From assembly GCF_011806455.1 (NCBI RefSeq), contig NZ_JAATOT010000003.1, forward strand, positions 477,661-541,660: 64,000 bases of DNA, read 5' to 3'. Shown one piece after another: positions 47,394-55,676 of this stretch. Made by a program: the position numbers and the translations under genes. The notes beneath the pieces are model-generated. The model saw only the letters and a list, made by a program, of their open reading frames with translations, had not been told where the DNA came from and did no database searches. The DNA comes from Celeribacter sp. HF31. Its GTDB lineage: Bacteria; Pseudomonadota; Alphaproteobacteria; Rhodobacterales; Rhodobacteraceae. How positions within the stretch are numbered: the first letter of the stretch is position 1; every line of letters begins with the position of its first letter.

Positions 47394-48544
47394 CACTCGA
47401 TTTTTCCGATCCCCTGACACTGGCCGCCGTGATTGGTGGGGTGGTGCTTCTGGTCTTTTTCATCCTTCTGATCGTGGTGCTGAAACGCTCCGGTGAGGCG
47501 GCGAAGATGGCATTGCCGATTGCGCAACAGATGAACCAGCTGGGCCAGCGGGTGCAAATGCTCTCGGACGGGCAGCAACAGCTCGCTGGTGGTCTGACCC
47601 ATGTGTCCGAGGCGCAGGTGGCGTCGCAGTCGAAGATGCTGGAGCTTATGGAAAAGCGGCTGTCCCTCGTGACCGAAACGATGAGCGTGAATCTGCAAGG
47701 GTCTGCGCAGCGCACGGCGAAATCCCTGGGCGCGTTGCAGGAGCGGCTGGAGACCATCGACAAGGCGCAGGCCAATATCGAAAAACTTTCGGGCAATGTG
47801 TTGTCGCTGCAAGACATCCTGTCGAACAAGCAAACCCGCGGGGCATTCGGGGAAATTCAGCTGAATGACATTGTGGGCAAGGCGCTTCCGAAGGACAGCT
47901 ATACGCTTCAGGCGACGCTGTCGAACGGACGGCGGGCCGACTGTCTCATTCACCTTCCGAATCCGCCGGGACCGATTGCCATCGACAGTAAATTCCCGCT
48001 GGAGGCCTATGAGGCTTTGCGGCGTGCAGAGACGCAATGGGAGCTGAACGAGGCCGCGAAACTGATGCGGCAGGCGGTGAAAAAGCACATCTCCGATATT
48101 TCCGAGAAATACATCCTTGAGGGCGAAACGGCGGACGGCGCCTTGATGTTCCTGCCCTCCGAGGCGGTCTATGCGGAGCTTCACGCCAATTTCCCCGAAC
48201 TCGTGCGTGAGGGGTTCGACAAACGTGTCTGGATCGTCTCGCCGACGACTTGCATGGCGACGCTCAACACGATGCGGGCGATTCTGAAAGACGCACGGAT
48301 GCGGGAACAGGCGGGCGCCATTCGCAAGGAATTGTCGCTTTTGCACGCCGATGTCGAACGTCTAGGCACCCGTGTTGGCAATCTCGACCGGCATTTCGGG
48401 CAGGCGGCGAAGGACCTCGAAGACATCAAAATCTCCGCCGAGAAAGCGGGCAAGCGCGCCCATCGCCTCGACAATTTCGATTTCGAGGAACTGGCGAGCG
48501 ATGCCGCGCCGGTTCCCCCTGCGACGCTTGTGCAAAAATCGTAA
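47390..48544 (+). CDS. rmuC: DNA recombination protein RmuC
   Basis: A 384-aa protein: one N-terminal membrane helix (AAVIGGVVLLVFFILLIVVL), a coiled-coil stretch (about 40-150) and the RmuC nuclease-like domain (GAFGEIQLNDIVGKALP, RADCLIHLPNPPGPIAIDSKFPLEAYE, VWIVSPTTCMATLNTMRAIL). RmuC limits inversions at short inverted repeats and may act on unusual DNA structures. The start overlaps the mutL stop, so the two DNA-maintenance genes are coupled. Confidence 0.94.
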   Translation: MTLDFSDPLTLAAVIGGVVLLVFFILLIVVLKRSGEAAKMALPIAQQMNQLGQRVQMLSDGQQQLAGGLTHVSEAQVASQSKMLELMEKRLSLVTETMSVNLQGSAQRTAKSLGALQERLETIDKAQANIEKLSGNVLSLQDILSNKQTRGAFGEIQLNDIVGKALPKDSYTLQATLSNGRRADCLIHLPNPPGPIAIDSKFPLEAYEALRRAETQWELNEAAKLMRQAVKKHISDISEKYILEGETADGALMFLPSEAVYAELHANFPELVREGFDKRVWIVSPTTCMATLNTMRAILKDARMREQAGAIRKELSLLHADVERLGTRVGNLDRHFGQAAKDLEDIKISAEKAGKRAHRLDNFDFEELASDAAPVPPATLVQKS

Positions 48545-48637
48545 AGCGCTCTTCTCAAAGCGGACCCTTTGACTTAGGTCATGTGCTGAAACGGGTGTAA
48601 GATGCACACTCAGTCAGACGAATGGAGGACCCCTGTT

Positions 48638-49030
48638 ATGGATATCAGCCCGCACAAAGTTGCTTTTGTCATCGTGCGCGCGCGCGAACTTGGGGCAAAA
48701 GTCGGTCGTTGGGATACGCCATCGGATGACGCCGATGGGGATACGATCCTTGAATCCCGCCCGTCGGATGGAACCGGACGCGAATTGCAAAGCTTCATCC
48801 GTGGTTTGAATGAGGATGAGAAAGCCGCGCTTGTGGCGATCATGTGGATCGGCCGCGAGACCTTCGACGATTATGCCGAAGCGTTTGAGACCGCAAAGCA
48901 AGAGGCCATTGGACCGACCGACAAATACCTCTTGGGTATTCCGCTTTTGCCGGATTACCTTGAGGACGGTCTGGAAAGCCTGGGCGTCGATACGTCAGAG
49001 ATCGAAGACGAGATTTACCGCAAGGTTTAA
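48638..49030 (+). CDS. DUF3775 family protein
   Basis: A 130-aa soluble acidic protein with the DUF3775 pattern LQSFIRGLNEDEKAALVAIMWIGRETFD in its middle. Function unknown. GGAGG lies 9 bases before the ATG at 48638, which decides for this start over one 36 bases upstream. It stands alone, followed by a clear terminator. Confidence 0.85.
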   Translation: MDISPHKVAFVIVRARELGAKVGRWDTPSDDADGDTILESRPSDGTGRELQSFIRGLNEDEKAALVAIMWIGRETFDDYAEAFETAKQEAIGPTDKYLLGIPLLPDYLEDGLESLGVDTSEIEDEIYRKV

Positions 49031-49053
49031 AGATCTCTTGAGAGGGATACAGA

Positions 49054-49085
49054 AGGCGTCGCGCGATTGTGCGGCGCCTTTTTCT
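49054..49085 (+). terminator. Intrinsic terminator of the DUF3775 gene
   Basis: AGGCGTCGC (49054-49062) pairs with GCGGCGCCT (49071-49079), one T-G pair, loop of 8, then TTTTT. Confidence 0.85.
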
Positions 49086-49110
49086 GTCGGATGGGGCAGA
49101 GGGCCGGATT

Positions 49111-49193
49111 ACACAGAATTGTGTGCAGGAGTACACATTTTCTTTTGAATAAAAGAGCTTAGGTCATGTGGTGTGACTGGCATGACAGATGCC
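49111..49193 (+). promoter_or_regulatory. Putative sigma-54 promoter and upstream dyads of the dehydrogenase gene
   Basis: CTGGCATGACAGATGCC (49177-49193) fits the sigma-54 pattern with the exact GG-N10-GC spacing of the -24/-12 elements; two consensus positions differ. Upstream, ACACA-GAAT-TGTGT (49111-49124) and an overlapping TGTG...CACA dyad (to 49138) could bind an enhancer protein. Acetoin/butanediol genes in other bacteria are often driven by sigma-54 with AcoR; that link is inferred. Confidence 0.5.
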
Positions 49194-49262
49194 TTGGCCC
49201 GTGCCTCTGCCGCGCGATCGTGCGACCAGCAGAGGGAAATGTGATTAAAAAGGAGACCTCCC

Positions 49263-50336
49263 ATGAAAGCTCTTAGGTTCTATGCCGCGAAAGACCTTCG
49301 CATCGAAGAGATTGACGATATTCCCCAGCCGGGGCCCGGGCAGGTGGCCATCAAGAACAAATATGTCGGCATTTGCGGCACGGATTTGCACGAATATGTC
49401 GCCGGGCCGATCTTTGTGCCGGTCGAGCCGCACCCCTTCACCAAAGCGCAGGCCCCGCAGGTTTTGGGCCATGAGTTCAGCGGCGAAGTGACCGCCGTGG
49501 GCGAAGGTGTGACCCATGTGAAACCGGGGGATCGCGTGTCGGTGCAACCGCTGGTGATGCCGCGCTCGGGGGATTATTTCGCTGACCGTGGGTTGTTCCA
49601 CCTGAGCGAGGATCTGGCGCTTGTCGGTCTGAGCTGGATGTCCGGCGGCATGGCCGAGGCGGCCATCGTCAATGATTACAACGCGGTGAAAATCCCGGAT
49701 ACCATGAGCTGGGAAGAGGGCGCGCTGGTTGAGCCGACCGCAGTGGCCGTCTATGCCTGTGAGCGCGGTGAAGTGACGGCGGGCGATAGTGTCCTCGTGA
49801 CCGGCGCTGGCCCGATTGGCATGCTGGCGATGCTCTCCGCCAAAGCCTTTGGTGCCACGAAAATCTTCCTCTCTGATGTGAACGAAACCCGTCTGAAACT
49901 GGCGAAAGAGATTCTGCCGGACGTCATCACTTTCAACCCGACGAAGGACGATGTGGTGGCTGAGATTCGCGCCCAGACCGAGGGTGGCGTGGGCTGTGAC
50001 AAGGTGATTGAGGCCTCCGGCAACGAAGCCGCGCTCAACACCGGGCTTCAGGCCGTGCGCAAACAGGGCACAATCGTTCAGGTCGGCCTGCACACCAAGG
50101 ACAGCAAGCTGCATTGGCATGACGTGACCTTCAAAGACGTCGACGTGCGCGGTGCCTGGGCCTATCCGACGCATTACTGGCCGAAAGTGGTCGATCTGAT
50201 CGCGTCGGGTGCGATCCCGGCGGAGAAAGTCGTGACCAAGAAAATCGTGCTGGACGAGGCTGTGACCGAAGGCTTCGACGCGCTGCTCGATGCCTCGGGC
50301 GAGCACGTCAAAATCCTGATCGATGTGACGAAGTAA
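49263..50336 (+). CDS. Medium-chain dehydrogenase, 2,3-butanediol dehydrogenase-like
   Basis: A 357-aa zinc-dependent MDR enzyme. Catalytic zinc ligands are in GICGTDLHEY, VLGHEFSGEV and EEGALVEPTAVAV; the NAD(P) fold is LVTGAGPIGMLAML. The lobe that normally carries four structural-zinc cysteines (between VQPLVMP and LSWMSGG) has none, so only the catalytic zinc is expected. The overall sequence resembles (R,R)-butanediol dehydrogenases, which interconvert acetoin and butanediol; a sorbitol or other polyol substrate is possible. AAGGAG precedes the ATG; own promoter (sigma-54-like) and terminator. Confidence 0.88.
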   Translation: MKALRFYAAKDLRIEEIDDIPQPGPGQVAIKNKYVGICGTDLHEYVAGPIFVPVEPHPFTKAQAPQVLGHEFSGEVTAVGEGVTHVKPGDRVSVQPLVMPRSGDYFADRGLFHLSEDLALVGLSWMSGGMAEAAIVNDYNAVKIPDTMSWEEGALVEPTAVAVYACERGEVTAGDSVLVTGAGPIGMLAMLSAKAFGATKIFLSDVNETRLKLAKEILPDVITFNPTKDDVVAEIRAQTEGGVGCDKVIEASGNEAALNTGLQAVRKQGTIVQVGLHTKDSKLHWHDVTFKDVDVRGAWAYPTHYWPKVVDLIASGAIPAEKVVTKKIVLDEAVTEGFDALLDASGEHVKILIDVTK

Positions 50337-50354
50337 ACCATCGTGAAATCAAGG

Positions 50355-50387
50355 ATGGCGCGTCCGGTATCGGGCGCGCCATTTTTA
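50355..50387 (+). terminator. Intrinsic terminator of the dehydrogenase gene
   Basis: ATGGCGCG (50355-50362) pairs with CGCGCCAT (50375-50382) and the stem continues inward as TCC/GGG, followed by TTTT. It starts 19 bases after the stop. Confidence 0.9.
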
Positions 50388-50473
50388 TGCGCCACCCTAT
50401 CGGCCCGCCCATTCGCCCACCTGTGCGGAAATGGCGCTTGAGAACGCGGTTTGAAATCGGTCATGGCTTTCGC

Positions 50474-51640
50474 ATGACGCAAACCGATGGGCGCGCACGC
50501 CTGACCATCTTTTTCCTATGGATCACCGGGATTTTCGCCGCCGGGCAATTTGCCAAGGTCGCGGTCGCCTTCCCGCTGTTTCGGGCGCTCTATCCGGGGC
50601 TGGGGCCAAAGCTCGGGTTTCTGATCTCCGCTCTGAGTGTGATGGGCCTCGTGTTCGGGCTGTTCGCCGGGATGATTCTCTCGCGCTACGGGTTTCGCAA
50701 ATTGCTGATGCTGGCGCTGGGGCTTGGCGGTGCGCTGTCGCTGTTTCAGGCCAGTCAGCCCGCTTTCGGTTTGATGCTGGCCAGCCGGGTGCTTGAGGGC
50801 GCATCGCATCTCATGATCGTTGTGGCTGCGCCAACCCTGATCGGGCAGATCGCGCCGCCCAGGTTTCGCAACACTGCCATGGCGCTTTGGAGCACGGTGT
50901 TTGCCGTGGCTTTCGCGGTGTTCTCGTGGCTCGGGCTGCCTCTGGCGGAGCGTTTTGGCCTGCCGGTTCTGTTGATGGTGCATGGGGGGCTGCTTTGGAC
51001 CATGGCTCTGATTCTGTCGCGGCGTTTGCCGCCCGTGGTGCGGCGCGAGCCTGTGGCCGCATTGCGTCTGCGCGAGATCATGGCCAAACATGTCACGGCC
51101 TATTCCTCGCCCGCGATTGCCGCCCCTGCGGCGGGGTGGCTGTTTTATGCCATGGCCTTCGTGGCTCTCGTGACGGTGTTCCCGGACTTCGTCTCTATGG
51201 ATCAGCGCGGGGTGATTTCCGGCGTGATGCCTCTGGCCGCTTTGAGCGTGTCGATGACGCTGGGCATCACCTTGCTGCGTTTCGTTTCTCCGATTGCGGT
51301 GCTGGTGAGCGGCTTTTCCATCGCGGCGATCTTGGCGCTCTGTCTGGGCCTTGGTGGCGGGCAGGCGTGGATTGCCGTGGCGATGATCGCCTCTTTGGGG
51401 TTTGTCCAGGCGGGGAGTTTTGCGTCGATCCCGGTTCTGAACGCCACGCATGAGGATCAGTCGCTGGCCAATGGCGCCTTGGCCCAGACCGGGAATGCGG
51501 GCAACCTGATCGGCACGCCGCTGTTGCTTTGGCTGGTGGAGCGGTTTGGTTTGTCGGGTCTGGTCGGTTTTGCTTGTGTCGTCTTTTGTTCCGGCGCGCT
51601 CGTGCATCTTGGGCTGGCGCGGCTCAGACGGAGACTCTGA
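50474..51640 (+). CDS. MFS transporter
   Basis: A 388-aa inner-membrane protein with about 12 hydrophobic helices. The MFS loop 2-3 motif is GMILSRYGFRKLLML. Other family-like parts are LASRVLEGASHLMIVVAAPTLIGQIAPP and the late GALAQTGNAGNLIGTPLLLWLVERFG. The substrate is unknown; distant resemblance to cyanate or multidrug permeases. I start at MTQTDGRARLTIFF; the longer in-frame start adds an Arg/Pro-rich stretch that overlaps the dehydrogenase terminator. Convergent with rpmJ. Confidence 0.88.
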   Translation: MTQTDGRARLTIFFLWITGIFAAGQFAKVAVAFPLFRALYPGLGPKLGFLISALSVMGLVFGLFAGMILSRYGFRKLLMLALGLGGALSLFQASQPAFGLMLASRVLEGASHLMIVVAAPTLIGQIAPPRFRNTAMALWSTVFAVAFAVFSWLGLPLAERFGLPVLLMVHGGLLWTMALILSRRLPPVVRREPVAALRLREIMAKHVTAYSSPAIAAPAAGWLFYAMAFVALVTVFPDFVSMDQRGVISGVMPLAALSVSMTLGITLLRFVSPIAVLVSGFSIAAILALCLGLGGGQAWIAVAMIASLGFVQAGSFASIPVLNATHEDQSLANGALAQTGNAGNLIGTPLLLWLVERFGLSGLVGFACVVFCSGALVHLGLARLRRRL

Positions 51641-51660
51641 ATGGCGAAGGTTCAGACACA

Positions 51661-51694
51661 AAAAAACCGCCCGAAAATCGAGCGGCTTTTTTTA
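51661..51694. terminator. Bidirectional terminator between the MFS gene and rpmJ
   Basis: CCGC (51667-51670) with GCGG (51682-51685) and inner CGA-AAA-TCG, flanked by six A on the left and seven T on the right. On both strands a GC stem is followed by a T run. Confidence 0.8.
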
Positions 51695-51711
51695 GATGAT
51701 CGCTGCTGATC

Positions 51712-51837
51712 TTAGCCCTGACGGGCTTTGAAACGGCGCTGCGTCTTGTTGATCACGTACACGCGGCCTTTACGGCGCACGACGCGGCAGTCGCGGTGCC
51801 GGTTCTTCAGCGAACGAAGCGAGTTACGAACTTTCAT
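51712..51837 (-). CDS. rpmJ: 50S ribosomal protein L36 (bL36)
   Basis: A 41-aa protein, too short for most ORF filters. It begins [17 protein letters not shown] and ends RRFKARQG, with the basic core [16 protein letters not shown]. This is the long (YkgO-like) form of L36: only one of the four zinc-binding cysteines (C17) is left, so it does not bind zinc, as is usual in alphaproteobacteria. It lies 60 bases downstream of tRNA-Val on the same strand. Confidence 0.95.
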   Translation of the reverse strand: MKVRNSLRSLKNRHRDCRVVRRKGRVYVINKTQRRFKARQG

Positions 51838-51897
51838 GTCCAGTCTCCTTGTCGCGGCGCCTGCGTGCGCCAGTTAAAACCAATCTGACCGGTCGGA

Positions 51898-51972
51898 TGG
51901 TGGGCGTAACAAGGTTCGAACTTGTGACCCCTTCGATGTCAACGAAGTGCTCTACCACTGAGCTATACGCCC
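51898..51972 (-). tRNA. tRNA-Val (GAC anticodon)
   Basis: Cloverleaf read on the minus strand: acceptor GGGCGTA (51972-51966) pairs with TACGCCC (51908-51902), discriminator A, and CCA is encoded (51900-51898). The D-arm has AGCTCAGTGGTAGAGC, the anticodon stem CTTCG/CGAAG encloses TTGACAT with anticodon GAC, and the T-arm is ACAAG-TTCGAAC-CTTGT. All stems pair. Confidence 0.97.
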
Positions 51973-52270
51973 GTCCGTCCGTGGGAAACTGCGCCTTATC
52001 CGATATTTCGCAAGTGGTTAGACCAGCGGCGTAACGAACAAGACGCGGGCATTTCCCGCGTCAGTCCGTGGGCGTATAAAAGGAGTCGGATGATTGTTCA
52101 AGAGCTTTTGACAGAGATTTTCGGTCCGCCCGCGTGTTTCTCAGGCGGGCTTAGCGTTTTTGCAAGAGAAAAGGGCGACGATGAGGGCGAATGAGCATAG
52201 GGTTTTCGTGAAATGAAGGTCTTCGGATTTTGAGAAAACGCACTATAGTTGTTTTGTGAAAGGACTTTAG
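51973..52270. other. Intergenic region upstream of tRNA-Val, with hairpins and a possible 34-codon ORF
   Basis: This 298-base gap holds a perfect 8-bp hairpin GACGCGGG-CATTT-CCCGCGTC (52042-52062), then TATAAAAGGAG before an ATG at 52090 opening a 34-codon frame to 52194, then a GCCCGC...GCGGGC stem (about 52128-52150) followed by TTAGCGTTTTT. This could be a small transcript or just the tRNA promoter region and the promoter of the next gene. No tRNA or known RNA was recognised on the plus strand. Confidence 0.35.
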
Positions 52271-53131
52271 ATGATCCCAGCCCCCTATCTTTTGCAGCGC
52301 CCCGAGCAGAGAACCTCCTCTGTGGTTTTCGCGTCGCCGCACAGTGGGCGGGCCTATCCGAAAGAGATGTTGGCGCATGGGCTGCTGGATGCTTTGCAGC
52401 TGCGCTCATCCGAGGACGCTCATGTGGATCGGATCTTTTCGCGGGTGCCGGAGTTCGGCGCGGTGCTGTTGTCCGCGACTTATCCAAGGGCCTGGGTTGA
52501 CCTCAACCGCCGCTCCGACGAATTGGACCCGGCGCTCATTGAGGGCGTGCCGCGTGTCGGCATGAACCCCCGGATCGCCTCGGGGCTTGGGGTGATTCCG
52601 CGTGTGGTGTCGGGTGGACGGGCGATTTATCGTGGGAAAATGAGCCGCGCCGCCGCGCAGGATCGGTTGGATCAGGTCTGGACGCCCTATCATCGGCTTT
52701 TGCAATCCGTGCTCGAAGAATCGCATGCGCTCTTTGGGCAGGCGATTCTGATCGATTGCCATTCGATGCCGCGAGAGGCCCTGTCGACGGTGCGGACCGG
52801 GCAAAAGAAACGCCCGGAGATCATCATCGGTGATCGCTATGGAGCGTCCGCGAACCTTGAGATCGTGAAAGCGGTCGAATCTGCGTTTCGGGCGCAGGGC
52901 TTTATCGTTTCGCGCAATGTGCCCTTCGCAGGCGCCTATGTGACGCAGCATTACGGGCGTCCCTCGCGCCAGTTTCACGCCATTCAGGTCGAGATTGATC
53001 GCTCGCTCTATATGAATGAGGCGACGCTTGAGCCGCGCCGCGATTTTGCGGCGTTTCGCGAGCGGATCACGGCGGCGGTTCGGATCATCACGGAGATCGG
53101 GGCGGAACGTTTGCCTTTGGCGGCGGAATAA
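52271..53131 (+). CDS. N-formylglutamate amidohydrolase family protein
   Basis: A 286-aa zinc hydrolase of the HutG/N-formylglutamate amidohydrolase family. Motifs: VVFASPHSGRAYP near the N-terminus, DAHVDRIF and LSATYPRAWVDLNRRSDELDP, and LIDCHSMP. These are the metal and substrate-binding parts. The family releases formate or cleaves related N-acyl amino acids; with no hut genes around, histidine degradation is not supported here. AAAGGAC precedes the ATG. Its stop lies 6 bases from that of convergent dinB. Confidence 0.9.
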   Translation: MIPAPYLLQRPEQRTSSVVFASPHSGRAYPKEMLAHGLLDALQLRSSEDAHVDRIFSRVPEFGAVLLSATYPRAWVDLNRRSDELDPALIEGVPRVGMNPRIASGLGVIPRVVSGGRAIYRGKMSRAAAQDRLDQVWTPYHRLLQSVLEESHALFGQAILIDCHSMPREALSTVRTGQKKRPEIIIGDRYGASANLEIVKAVESAFRAQGFIVSRNVPFAGAYVTQHYGRPSRQFHAIQVEIDRSLYMNEATLEPRRDFAAFRERITAAVRIITEIGAERLPLAAE

Positions 53132-53137
53132 CCGCTC

Positions 53138-54391
53138 TCAGCGCAGTGCGCGGCCTTTCACAATCGCATCCTTGCCAAACCGTTTTCTGATCTCGTCGCT
53201 GGCCCGTTCGGCTTTGGCGCGTTTGATGGCGTCCGGGTCGAGCAGATCGGGCGAGAGATCGGCCTGAGAGGCAGGGACAAGATCGGAAATGCCGATGCCG
53301 ATCAAACGAAACGGACCCTGATCCAAAGCCGGGACCAGCAGATCGCGTGCTGTACGGAACATCCTGTCCGCGATATTCGTCGGCTCATGCAACGTTACAC
53401 GCCGCGTCAGGCTGGCGTGATTGGCGCGTTTGAGTTTCAGCGTCACGACCCGGCCCGCGGTCTCCTTGGCCTTGCTGCGATCCGAGACTTTTTGTGCCAG
53501 CCGCCAAAGATGGCCTTCGAGCAGATCGAGCGTGGCGATGTCGTCGGAAAAGGTGGTTTCATTCGAGATGGATTTCACAGGGCGATGGGCCGAAATGCGG
53601 CGTTTGTCCTCGCCGCGCGCGAGATGCCAGAGCCGATCCCCCATGGCGCCGAAGCGATGGTGTAGATCGTCTTTCTCCCAGCGCCTGAGATCGGTGAAGC
53701 TGCGAATGCCGGCTTTCTCCAGCGCCCCCCGCGTCGCCTGCCCGACCCCCCAAATGAGGCTCACCGGCTTGTCGGCGAGAAAGTCCATCGTCTCCGTCTG
53801 ACCAATCACGGAAAAGCCGCGCGGTTTGTCGAGATCAGAGGCGATTTTGGCGAGGAATTTGTTATGCGACAGCCCGATGGAGCCGGTCAGTTGCAATTCC
53901 TCATGCATCCGTTTGACGAGACGTGCGAGCATTACGGCGGGCGGGTGGCCGTGGAGTTTTGTGGTGCCGGTGAGGTCCATGAAGGCCTCGTCTAGGGACA
54001 GCGGTTCCACATCCGGGGTCAGCTCATTCATCATGTCGCGAATCTCGCGGGAGGCGCTCACATAGGCCTCCATGCGGGGTTTCACGATCACGGCTTCGGG
54101 GCAAAGCGCCAGCGCCTTGAACATCGGCATCGCGGAGCGCACGCCTTTGATCCGTGCGATGTAACAGGCGGTGGTCACCACGCCGCGCTTGCCGCCGCCG
54201 ACGATCACCGGCCTGTCGCGCAGCTCCGGGTTGTCGCGTTTCTCGACCGAGGCATAAAACGCATCGCAATCCATATGCGCAATCGACAAGGTCAAGAGTT
54301 CAGGATGCGCCAGGACACGCGGCCGCCCACAGGCCGGGCAACGCGGGCCGGTCTCAAATGTGGTCAGACAATCGCGGCAAATGGCGGGCAT
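53138..54391 (-). CDS. dinB: DNA polymerase IV with N-terminal zinc ribbon
   Basis: A 417-aa Y-family translesion polymerase. Active-site motifs IAHMDCDAFYASVE (about 37-50) and PLSLDEAFMDLTG, thumb motif GVGQATRGALEKAGI and the little finger follow. Before the catalytic core is a Cys4 element ICRDC...RCPAC (C5, C8, C18, C21) typical of an alphaproteobacterial subfamily and absent in E. coli DinB; it may aid DNA or protein contacts. No LexA box was clearly found in the 89 bases before the start. Divergent from the SPFH gene. Confidence 0.95.
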   Translation of the reverse strand: MPAICRDCLTTFETGPRCPACGRPRVLAHPELLTLSIAHMDCDAFYASVEKRDNPELRDRPVIVGGGKRGVVTTACYIARIKGVRSAMPMFKALALCPEAVIVKPRMEAYVSASREIRDMMNELTPDVEPLSLDEAFMDLTGTTKLHGHPPAVMLARLVKRMHEELQLTGSIGLSHNKFLAKIASDLDKPRGFSVIGQTETMDFLADKPVSLIWGVGQATRGALEKAGIRSFTDLRRWEKDDLHHRFGAMGDRLWHLARGEDKRRISAHRPVKSISNETTFSDDIATLDLLEGHLWRLAQKVSDRSKAKETAGRVVTLKLKRANHASLTRRVTLHEPTNIADRMFRTARDLLVPALDQGPFRLIGIGISDLVPASQADLSPDLLDPDAIKRAKAERASDEIRKRFGKDAIVKGRALR

Positions 54392-54480
54392 GTTTTGCTT
54401 CCTTCACGGGCAGGCATCCTATACCTCTCACATCAAAGGCGCCATGCGCCTCATGATATCAGTTTGAGGGGAGGTTTTTC

Positions 54481-55374
54481 ATGAATTCCATTGATCCGTT
54501 TCAGTTTTTGACCGGGGGCAATATCGTCACCCTGGCTCTGGCTGGTTTTATCATCCTGCTCGTTCTCAAAGGGGTGCGGATCGTGCCGCAATCGGAGAAA
54601 TATGTGGTCGAACGGTTTGGTCGTCTGCGCACCGTGTTGGGGCCGGGGATCAACTTTATCGTGCCGCTGATTGACGTGGTGGCGCATAAAATTTCCATCC
54701 TCGAGCGCCAGTTGCCGAATGCGATGCAGGACGCGATCACCTCGGACAACGTGTTGGTCAAGGTCGAAACATCGGTGTTTTACCGCATCATCGAGCCGGA
54801 AAAGACCGTGTACCGTATCCGCGACGTCGATGCCGCGATTGCCACGACGGTGGCCGGGATCGTGCGCGCCGAAATCGGTAAGATGGAACTCGACGAGGTG
54901 CAATCGAACCGTGACCAGTTGATCGCGACGATCAAGCTGGCGGTCGAAGAACAGGTGGACAACTGGGGCATCGAGGTGACGCGCGCCGAGGTGCTCGATG
55001 TGAACCTTGATGAGGCGACCCGCGCCGCGATGTTGCAACAGCTCAACGCGGAACGTGCGCGTCGTGCCGCCGTGACCGAGGCCGAGGGCGAAAAGCGCTC
55101 CGTCGAGCTGAACGCCGACGCCCAGCTTTACGCCGCCGAGCAAGCCGCCAAGGCGCGCCGCGTGCAGGCCGAGGCGGAAGCCTATGCGACTGCGGTTGTG
55201 GCCGAGGCCATTACGGACCACGGCATCGAATCCGCGCAATATCAGGTCGCGTTGAAACAGGTTGAGGCCTTGATCGCGCTCGGTGCGGGGCAGGGGCAGC
55301 AGACTGTTGTCGTGCCGGCCGCCGCGCTTGAGGCCTTTGGCGATGCCTTCAAACTCTTTGGCGGCAAATCCTGA
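54481..55374 (+). CDS. SPFH/band-7 (stomatin, QmcA-like) membrane protein
   Basis: A 297-aa protein: one N-terminal membrane helix (IVTLALAGFIILLVLKG), the SPFH domain (VPQSEKYVVERFGRLRTVLGPGINFIVPLIDVV in outline) and an Ala/Glu-rich coiled coil (AERARRAAVTEAEGEKRSV, KARRVQAEAEAYATAVV). Such proteins form large ring assemblies in membranes and modulate FtsH or membrane order. The next gene is its usual partner, an NfeD-type protein, 14 bases downstream. Confidence 0.93.
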   Translation: MNSIDPFQFLTGGNIVTLALAGFIILLVLKGVRIVPQSEKYVVERFGRLRTVLGPGINFIVPLIDVVAHKISILERQLPNAMQDAITSDNVLVKVETSVFYRIIEPEKTVYRIRDVDAAIATTVAGIVRAEIGKMELDEVQSNRDQLIATIKLAVEEQVDNWGIEVTRAEVLDVNLDEATRAAMLQQLNAERARRAAVTEAEGEKRSVELNADAQLYAAEQAAKARRVQAEAEAYATAVVAEAITDHGIESAQYQVALKQVEALIALGAGQGQQTVVVPAAALEAFGDAFKLFGGKS

Positions 55375-55388
55375 TGGAGGCACCTGCG

Positions 55389-55676
55389 ATGGAAAACGTC
55401 ATGCTGTTGCAGCAATGGTGGGTCTGGGCGGTGGCGGCCATCGCCCTGATGGGGCTCGAAGTGCTGGTGCCCGGGTTCATTTTCCTGGGCTTCGGCGTGG
55501 GGGCCGGGATCGTGGCGCTTTTGCTGGCTCTGGGTCTTTTCGGCAGCAACATCGCAGTCATTCTGCTGATCTTCGCGGTGCTGTCTTTGGTGGCCTGGCT
55601 CGCGATGCGCCAAGTGTTCGGCCTGCGCAAAGGTCAGGTGAAAGTCTGGGACAAGGACATCAATGACGATGTCTGA
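55389..55676 (+). CDS. NfeD-family membrane protein
   Basis: A 95-aa membrane protein with three hydrophobic segments (WAVAAIALMGLEVLVPGF, GAGIVALLLALGL, IAVILLIFAVLSLVAWLAM) and a short C-terminal part; it is the short NfeD form without a full OB fold, and pairs with SPFH proteins. GGAGG lies 8 bases before the ATG at 55389, preferred over the ATG at 55374, which overlaps the SPFH stop (TGATG) and itself contains that ribosome site. Confidence 0.85.
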   Translation: MENVMLLQQWWVWAVAAIALMGLEVLVPGFIFLGFGVGAGIVALLLALGLFGSNIAVILLIFAVLSLVAWLAMRQVFGLRKGQVKVWDKDINDDV

